Positions 51,015-55,116 of a stretch of 55,116 bases of DNA are shown one piece after another; positions within the stretch are counted from its first letter, which is position 1; each line of letters starts with the position of its first letter. Origin of the DNA: SOJZ01 sp964556565. Its GTDB lineage: Archaea; Thermoproteota; Bathyarchaeia; Bathyarchaeales; Bathyarchaeaceae. The notes under the pieces are model-generated. The model was not told the DNA's origin and did no database searches. It saw nothing but the letters and a program-made list of their open reading frames with translations. The DNA is taken from assembly GCA_964556565.1 (NCBI GenBank), contig CAZKWF010000003.1, forward strand, positions 1 through 55,116. Direction: 5' to 3'. The translations under genes and the position numbers were made by a program.

Positions 51015-51290
51015 ATGAGTCCGAAGGCTTTTTCATGTGTATTTTTTGATGATATTTTATGTTCGTATCGCAAGAGTGAGAAGAAAGGAGTGATGGGTAG
51101 ATGTTTCAAATGTCGTCAATTTTTTAGATTTAGTCACATGATGGAAGAGCAAGAGGATGCATTTTGGGAACGGGTAGATAGAATTCGTGGAGCAGAGTTT
51201 TGTGTAATTTGTGCTTGTAAGCTGGATGATGATAGCCGTTCTGATGTTTGGAACGTTTGTCGTAAGTGCAGGAAAACTTTGGAGATGTAA
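51015..51290 (+). CDS. Zinc-ribbon protein, 91 aa
   Basis: Three CxxC-type pairs: CFKC (30-33), CVICAC (about 63-68) and CRKC (about 82-85), so one or two zinc ribbons. Its start follows the stop of the 52-aa gene directly and its end overlaps the Rep frame. It may load or help the Rep protein, which itself has zinc-ribbon pairs, but this is inferred from position. Confidence 0.65.
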   Translation: MSPKAFSCVFFDDILCSYRKSEKKGVMGRCFKCRQFFRFSHMMEEQEDAFWERVDRIRGAEFCVICACKLDDDSRSDVWNVCRKCRKTLEM

Positions 51291-51292
51291 TT

Positions 51293-52279
51293 TTGGTTGT
51301 TGTGGATAAATCTTTTGAAAGGCGTCTGCGTTTGAATAGGGCTATTTTGAATAATAAGTATTGGTGGTTGCCTGTTGATGATGTTGGTCATAGTAATTAT
51401 CAGCCTGTTGGTCGTGGTTTGAAAAGTTCTGTTTCTTGTGGTCGTTGGGCTGGCTTGGATATTTGTAAGAATTTTGAGGGTCATGAAGGTGTTGTTGTTG
51501 GTGGTGTTGATTGTACTGGTAAGGTTGTTAATCGCCATAGGCATTGGTGGTGTCATAAATCGTCATGCCCAGTTTGTTTCATCCGTGGTTGGTCTGTTCG
51601 TGGTGCTGGTCATATCATGGGTCGTGTTCTTAAGGGTGTTGAGTTAGGTTTTGGTAAGGTTGAGCATATTGTTGTTTCGCCTTGTTTTGAAGACCATAAT
51701 TTGTCTGAGTCTGTTTTGAGGAAGAAGTGTCGTGATGCCTTGTTTGATTGTGGTGTTGTTGGTGGTTGTATGATTTTCCACGGTTTTCGTATTGGTAGAA
51801 GGCGTGAGCGTGGTGCTTTGGTTTGGAGTCCTCATTATCATTGTCTTGGTTTTGTTGAAGGTGGTTTTGACCGTTGTCGGCATTGTAAGGGTGCTGATTG
51901 TCGTGTTTGTGATGGTGGTTTTATGGGTAGAGCGTATATGTTGTATGATGAGAATGGTTATATTGTTGATGTGAAGGAAGAGCGTCAAACTATTTTTGGG
52001 ACTGCGTGGTATCAACTTCATCATTCTACTATTAGGCTTGGTGTTAAGCGTTTTCATGTTGTTACGTGGTTTGGTTCTTGTGGTAATCGTAAGTTTAAGT
52101 CCTTGAGTGTGGCTGTTAAGAGTTTATGTCGTGTTTGCAATGAAGAGATGGTTCGGTCTGTTTATGTTGGTAAGGATTATGTTGAGAAGAATGTTGGTCG
52201 TGTTGGTTATAGGTCTTGGTTTGTTAGCGATGAGTTTGATGAGGATGGTAATCCTAATTTTGTTGACGTTGTTGAGTAA
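51293..52279 (+). CDS. Putative HUH-type replication initiator (Rep) with zinc ribbons
   Basis: Motif order fits a rolling-circle Rep: a hydrophobic strand VEHIVVSPC (motif 1, about 123-131), WSPHYHCLGF with the metal-binding H181-Y-H183 (motif 2) and a Tyr-bearing WYQLHH helix (Y240; motif 3 candidate). Zinc-type pairs CPVC (92-95), CRHC and CRVC (195-206) and a C-terminal CRVC surround it. Such Reps nick one strand to start replication. TTG at 51293 is chosen because GGAG lies 8 bp upstream; the frame opens at GTG 51266. The coding strand is strongly T/G-rich (many GTT, GGT, TGT codons), unlike host genes. Confidence 0.7.
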   Translation: MVVVDKSFERRLRLNRAILNNKYWWLPVDDVGHSNYQPVGRGLKSSVSCGRWAGLDICKNFEGHEGVVVGGVDCTGKVVNRHRHWWCHKSSCPVCFIRGWSVRGAGHIMGRVLKGVELGFGKVEHIVVSPCFEDHNLSESVLRKKCRDALFDCGVVGGCMIFHGFRIGRRRERGALVWSPHYHCLGFVEGGFDRCRHCKGADCRVCDGGFMGRAYMLYDENGYIVDVKEERQTIFGTAWYQLHHSTIRLGVKRFHVVTWFGSCGNRKFKSLSVAVKSLCRVCNEEMVRSVYVGKDYVEKNVGRVGYRSWFVSDEFDEDGNPNFVDVVE

Positions 52280-52377
52280 GTTGTTTTGTTTGTTGTTGTT
52301 TTTTCGAATGGAGCGACGAAGGAGCGACATGAGCATGAGTCTTAACGACTTGCTGATACGGAAAAAAGGAGAGGGTG

Positions 52378-52391
52378 GTATGCATGCATAC
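52378..52391. repeat. GTATGCATGCATAC, perfect 14-bp palindrome
   Basis: Lies between the Rep gene end and the converging membrane protein. It is the longest member of a family of GCATGCAT words in the right part of the window. Confidence 0.5.
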
Positions 52392-52400
52392 GAATGCTTT

Positions 52401-52940
52401 CTAGGTTGCCTTCTTTTCTCTCCCATCAATCTTGACTCTAGTTGTATAATAAGAGAGCACAAAAATAGAAGCAACTATAGCGAATATGCCTAAGCCTATG
52501 ACAATTATGCTATCTTCATTTATGTATCTTGACATGAAGACGATCGCGATCAAAAGGCTTCCAATAGCCCAGTCGAAATACTTGTTAACAAGCTCTTCGG
52601 ATGCCTTCTTGCTTTCAGGTTTGTACTTGCTTAGGGCTCCCCTAATGTTCAAAAGTAGAAGCAGAAAAAACACCCTGCTAAGAAACGTAAGAACCCAACC
52701 CATGTTGAAATGCTCGCCAAACAAAGCAATATGACGTGGCAAGTATTCAGACTTCCATTTGTCAAAATTCTCCCAGAAGTTGTCAGGAAAGCTTCCATCG
52801 TACTCGATTTTTGTCGGCAGTAAAGGATAGATTCCATGATATATGGTTGAGACTATTGTTATTACAAGAACAAGACTGACCAAACCTCTAATAATGCTGA
52901 GAAAGGTAAGGCTTCTCTTGAGTCTTTCCAACAACATCAC
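52401..52940 (-). CDS. Membrane protein, four helices, 179 aa
   Basis: Helices at about residues 13-38, 78-98, 122-140 and 145-165, with an outside or inside loop of 40 residues after the first (TKIEYDGSFPDNFWENFDKW). No named family. It is in the element and convergent with Rep, so could be a virion, conjugation or exclusion protein. ATG at 52940. Confidence 0.6.
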   Translation of the reverse strand: MMLLERLKRSLTFLSIIRGLVSLVLVITIVSTIYHGIYPLLPTKIEYDGSFPDNFWENFDKWKSEYLPRHIALFGEHFNMGWVLTFLSRVFFLLLLLNIRGALSKYKPESKKASEELVNKYFDWAIGSLLIAIVFMSRYINEDSIIVIGLGIFAIVASIFVLSYYTTRVKIDGREKKAT

Positions 52941-53024
52941 TTGACATCTTATGGTAGATTCTTATATCTATTAAGCTTTTGAATGAAAGAGAGAAAACGT
53001 CATGCATGCATTATGAATGCTTTT

Positions 53025-53083
53025 GTTCCGTTGTATCGCATCGGCATCTTACGGAACGTGGGTCGGCGGAGCGAACAGCTCCG
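53025..53083. other. Two strong GC-rich hairpins in the element
   Basis: GTTCCGT (53025-53031) with ACGGAAC (53051-53057), then CGGAGC-GAACA-GCTCCG (53067-53083). They stand out in an AT-rich region between the membrane protein and the integrase cassette, and might be an origin, a terminator or a structured RNA. Confidence 0.5.
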
Positions 53084-53125
53084 ACACGGGAAGTAATTAA
53101 TTAATAGAAAAAAGAAAGAGGGAGA

Positions 53126-53257
53126 TTATTTGCGTTTTCTGTATATTGCTTCTCCTTCTATTGTGGTGACGTATTCAAAGCCTTGCTCGATTAGTCGTTT
53201 AGCTTCTTCTACGGTTTTGGCGGTTTTGACCGTGTATTCTTTGTCTGGATTATTCAT
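53126..53257 (-). CDS. 43-aa protein resembling the integrase C-terminal tail
   Basis: ATG at 53257 directly follows the integrase TAA (TAAATG on the minus strand). The peptide has VEEAKRLIEQGFEYVTTIEGEAIYRKRK; the last 25 residues match the integrase end ELIEAGFEYVTERDGLKIYRKRK. It is therefore a free-standing copy of the tail module and not a chance frame. It could compete with or help the integrase. Confidence 0.7.
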   Translation of the reverse strand: MNNPDKEYTVKTAKTVEEAKRLIEQGFEYVTTIEGEAIYRKRK

Positions 53258-54112
53258 TTATTTTCGCTTCCTGTAGATTTTTAATCCATCTCGTTCAGTT
53301 ACATATTCGAATCCTGCTTCTATAAGCTCGGTGTCTTCTTTGGTGTTGGTAGCTACTCTGCATGTGTATTCTTCTTCTTTTGTGTTTAGTAGTTGTGTGT
53401 ATCTTAGTGTTGTTCTTAGGTCTTTGTGTCCAAGGAGTGTTTTGACGTATAGTAGGTCTTTGGTTTTGTGGTATTCCATTGTTGCTTTGAAATGTCTGAA
53501 ATCATATAGTCGTATGGTCTTGAAGGTTGGGTCTTGTAGTTTTTCGGCTAATCTGTTTCTGAGTATGCGGTATTGTTCGCTCATGTTTTCTGATTTGCAT
53601 TGAAATAGTCTGTCGTTTGCGTTCAGTTGTTTCTTTAGAATGTATTGTTTCAGCATTTCTAAGGTGTTGGATTTGAGTTTTCCAACTCTGCCGACTGTGT
53701 GTTTAGCTCCTATGATGTGGGTTACTCCATTTTGTAGGTTAATGTCTGTGACTTTTAGCCATGTTAGTTCTATGGGTCTTGTTCCTAAGTCTTTTGACAT
53801 TGATAGAAATAGTGCCATTCTTGTGCTTGCATTTGAGATTAGCATGTCTATCTTTTCTTCTGTTGGTATCTTTGGTAGTTTGTCGTAACGGTTGTAGAAT
53901 GGTTGTTTCCATGTTTGTCCGATTGAGCGCATGTAGATGGCGTAAGCTTCGATTAAAGATTCTTTGAATCCGTTACTGCATTTCTTGTTTGCCACGAATG
54001 TTTTTATTATTTCGGGGTCTGCTAGTGTGCAGTTCTTTTGTAGATGCTTAAGTCGTTTGGCTGTATATTTGATTGTTGAATCTTCGTAGGCTTCTTTTTT
54101 CATCCATAGCAT
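53258..54112 (-). CDS. Tyrosine recombinase/integrase, archaeal type
   Basis: 284 residues. Core-binding helices at 1-85, then the catalytic domain: the first Arg in DLGTRPIELTWLKVTDI, YDFRHFKATMEYHK in which the usual H-x-x-R-H has Tyr in place of the first His, LLGHKDLRTTLRYTQL with the third His and the nucleophile Tyr (in RYTQL). The tail ELIEAGFEYVTERDGLKIYRKRK is typical of archaeal integrases of this group. It lies 35 bp from the right repeat and reads away from it, as usual for an element integrase. ATG at 54112 with a TATA-like ATTATAAA upstream. Confidence 0.88.
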   Translation of the reverse strand: MLWMKKEAYEDSTIKYTAKRLKHLQKNCTLADPEIIKTFVANKKCSNGFKESLIEAYAIYMRSIGQTWKQPFYNRYDKLPKIPTEEKIDMLISNASTRMALFLSMSKDLGTRPIELTWLKVTDINLQNGVTHIIGAKHTVGRVGKLKSNTLEMLKQYILKKQLNANDRLFQCKSENMSEQYRILRNRLAEKLQDPTFKTIRLYDFRHFKATMEYHKTKDLLYVKTLLGHKDLRTTLRYTQLLNTKEEEYTCRVATNTKEDTELIEAGFEYVTERDGLKIYRKRK

Positions 54113-54146
54113 TACGTTTATAATGGTGGGGGATGTTGTTTGTATA

Positions 54147-54171
54147 ATGGGGGATGATGTAGCCGTCCCAG
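54147..54171. repeat. attR-type direct repeat of the integrated element
   Basis: ATGGGGGATGATGTAGCCGT plus CCCAG; 24 of 25 match the left copy. Confidence 0.75.
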
Positions 54172-54214
54172 ACCGACATTAGTGGATGAGGATCTCATGA
54201 CGAACAGACCCCAT
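54147..54214 (+). ncRNA. Candidate C/D box-like small RNA (integration target)
   Basis: ATGGGG (54147-54152) pairs with CCCCAT (54209-54214). Just inside the stem are ATGATGT (box C, one mismatch to RUGAUGA) and CAGA (box D, one mismatch to CUGA); GGATGA and CCGA could serve as C' and D'. The 68-nt length and a T-run after the stem fit an archaeal C/D RNA. The left repeat at 48325 is a copy of its first 25 nt. TATA-like GTTTAT lies 31 bp upstream; the left copy has GTTTAT 28 bp upstream. The box D deviation makes this a moderate call. Confidence 0.42.
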
Positions 54215-54333
54215 CTTTTAATAGTTGTCATTTTTTTATTTCATGTTTAACCTACTGCTATTGAAATCTCAGACTCCCGACTTGCATTCTTTCACAGTCA
54301 AGAAGAAAAAAGGAGGAAAATGTAGGCTTGTTT

Positions 54334-54624
54334 CTACTTTTTCTTTATGGCCGTAATAAATTCGTCTATAGGGATTGCTGGCACGCTCATTATTTGAATT
54401 GTTCCGCGAGAACCCATTTCTATGGAAATACGTGCTATTGTCTTGTTGTCTGGTGCTTCAACTATGTTCACGAAATCATACGATCCAAGCGTTGCATATT
54501 GATGAACAACCTTCACGCCCATTGCCTCAAGTTCCCTATTGACCTCTTTGATTCTTTCAGGCTTCTCTCTAACAGTCTTCCATCCCTCGTCCGTAAGCTT
54601 AGATAGAAGAATATATGTAGGCAT
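54334..54624 (-). CDS. GYD-domain protein, 96 aa
   Basis: MPTYILLSKLTDEGWKTV, YATLGSYDFVNIVEAPD and GSRGTIQIMSVPAIPIDEF match the GYD family (named for the G-Y-D motif), with a ferredoxin-like fold. Function is unknown; it is a cytoplasmic dimeric domain and related to AsnC-type effector domains. I chose ATG at 54624, because GGAGGG precedes it by 10 bp. The frame opens 18 bp earlier at a TTG. Confidence 0.85.
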   Translation of the reverse strand: MPTYILLSKLTDEGWKTVREKPERIKEVNRELEAMGVKVVHQYATLGSYDFVNIVEAPDNKTIARISIEMGSRGTIQIMSVPAIPIDEFITAIKKK

Positions 54625-54792
54625 GTACAATTTTCCCTCCAAACATACTTTCTACACCTACCTACCATTTCTATTTTTCGAAAGAGCGGTGTATTTGTGG
54701 TATGTATGTGTGGTTCAAATTTGTGGTTCATAAGAGATTTATCTTGTCTCACCAGAAATTCGTCTCATTAATAGTATGCGAAGTGAAGAGTA

Positions 54793-55116
54793 TTGACTCA
54801 GCCATCCTACCCGCCACCCCCACCACCGCCTGAACCTCTTGGATTTAGGCCAAGCATCGTAATGAAACTTGCATTTCTCCACCTAGTTATAGGCGTAGTC
54901 CTTGTTGTATTGGGAGCATGGAGCCTCTATATTGGTCAGACATGGAACATCGCCACTGGTGTAATATGTATTATCGCAGCAGTTGGGAACATTGCATGCT
55001 TTTTTGGCCTATATGCTGGCAAAAACTGGGTCCTGTCTCTTGGTTGGCGACGATACCTAGCGAATAGACAGGACGTTATAGCCTACTTCAGTCTCTCTTC
55101 TCCTGTTTACGCACCG
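54793..55116 (+). CDS. Proline-rich membrane protein, N-terminal part
   Basis: TTG at 54793 opens a frame that runs past the window end. The first 20 residues are proline-rich (QPSYPPPPPPEPLGF), followed by hydrophobic helices at about 25-45 and 50-68, and a charged, aromatic loop (GKNWVLSLGWRRYL). It could be a small surface or membrane-associated protein; no family is recognised. An internal ATG at 54862 would remove the proline-rich part. Confidence 0.6.
   Translation, partial: MTQPSYPPPPPPPEPLGFRPSIVMKLAFLHLVIGVVLVVLGAWSLYIGQTWNIATGVICIIAAVGNIACFFGLYAGKNWVLSLGWRRYLANRQDVIAYFSLSSPVYAP

Larger units (their letters stand above)
48325..54171. mobile_element. Integrated genetic element, about 5.85 kb
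   Basis: Bounded by 25-bp direct repeats that differ at one base (48325-48349 and 54147-54171). It has a tyrosine integrase next to the right end, an HUH-type Rep candidate, a ribbon-helix-helix protein, small zinc proteins, a PD-(D/E)XK nuclease and a membrane protein; this is a plasmid- or virus-like gene set. Gene sense strands differ in base skew from the host: the Rep strand is strongly T/G-rich. It follows directly after pop5. Confidence 0.8.

Noticed and set aside
51134..52057. Minus-strand frames rich in Thr, Asn and Ile opposite Rep
   Set aside because: Artefacts of the T/G-rich Rep strand; low complexity and no start signals.
42851..53011. CRISPR array from the recurring GCATGCAT words
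   Set aside because: The words are short, irregularly spaced by hundreds to thousands of bases, and no cas genes are present.
48325..54171. tRNA gene as integration target
   Set aside because: Neither repeat has a T-loop or an acceptor stem on either strand.

Overview
The window is a piece of an archaeal chromosome. It carries a ribosomal protein L15e gene, archaeal RNase P proteins (Rpp30 and Pop5 types), Dph6, a geranylgeranyl reductase, a class III (pilin-type) signal peptide with its peptidase, KaiC-like ATPase, GTG/TTG starts, GGAGG-type ribosome binding sites and TATA-type promoters. The mix, including an archaeosortase with a PEF-CTERM substrate and a large PAS/GAF histidine kinase, fits a Bathyarchaeia-like (TACK-side) archaeon, but that lineage is only an inference. 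No rRNA and no CRISPR array were seen; one tRNA was.

Layout. 1-7.6 kb: end of a histone-deacetylase-family gene, a 2x[4Fe-4S] ferredoxin, a secreted and anchored coiled-coil protein, prepilin peptidase plus pilin, a KaiC-like ATPase with a membrane winged-helix partner. 7.7-26.3 kb: an 18.7-kb single-strand cluster for a cell-surface glycan (six GT4 enzymes, two GT2 enzymes, a GT-C membrane enzyme, four free SAM methyltransferases plus one fused to a GT2, a radical SAM/SPASM protein, an alkaline-phosphatase-superfamily enzyme) that also contains an archaeosortase and a PEF-CTERM protein. It looks like an assembly line that builds a methylated glycan and anchors a surface protein. 27.0-28.6 kb: a ribbon-helix-helix regulator with its own operator and a PAC2-type proteasome-assembly-chaperone homologue. 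28.7-28.9 kb: an initiator tRNA-Met whose acceptor stem is interrupted by a 42-nt intron with a good bulge-helix-bulge. 28.9-33.9 kb: a three-gene sensory operon (small domain protein, 1387-residue histidine kinase, response regulator). 34.4-42.4 kb: serine/glycerate metabolism (DUF1015, SerA, class V aminotransferase, glyoxylate/hydroxypyruvate reductase, glycerate 2-kinase), then geranylgeranyl reductase and Dph6. 42.5-48.3 kb: a probable structured RNA, small zinc proteins, cupin, L15e, pyruvoyl arginine decarboxylase, and an RNA-binding protein/Rpp30/Pop5 operon.

48.3-54.2 kb: a 5.85-kb integrated element bounded by 25-bp direct repeats (24/25 identical). It carries a tyrosine integrase, a free-standing 43-aa copy of the integrase tail, an HUH-type Rep candidate with two small zinc proteins, a ribbon-helix-helix protein with an operator array, a PD-(D/E)XK nuclease and duplicated hairpins. 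Its attachment site appears to be the 5' part of a C/D-box-like small RNA rather than a tRNA. The window ends with a GYD-domain protein and the start of a proline-rich membrane protein.

The strongest candidates for something undescribed are the four-nucleotide first exon of the initiator tRNA (with half of the splicing motif lying in the 5' leader) and the element integrated in a small-RNA gene.
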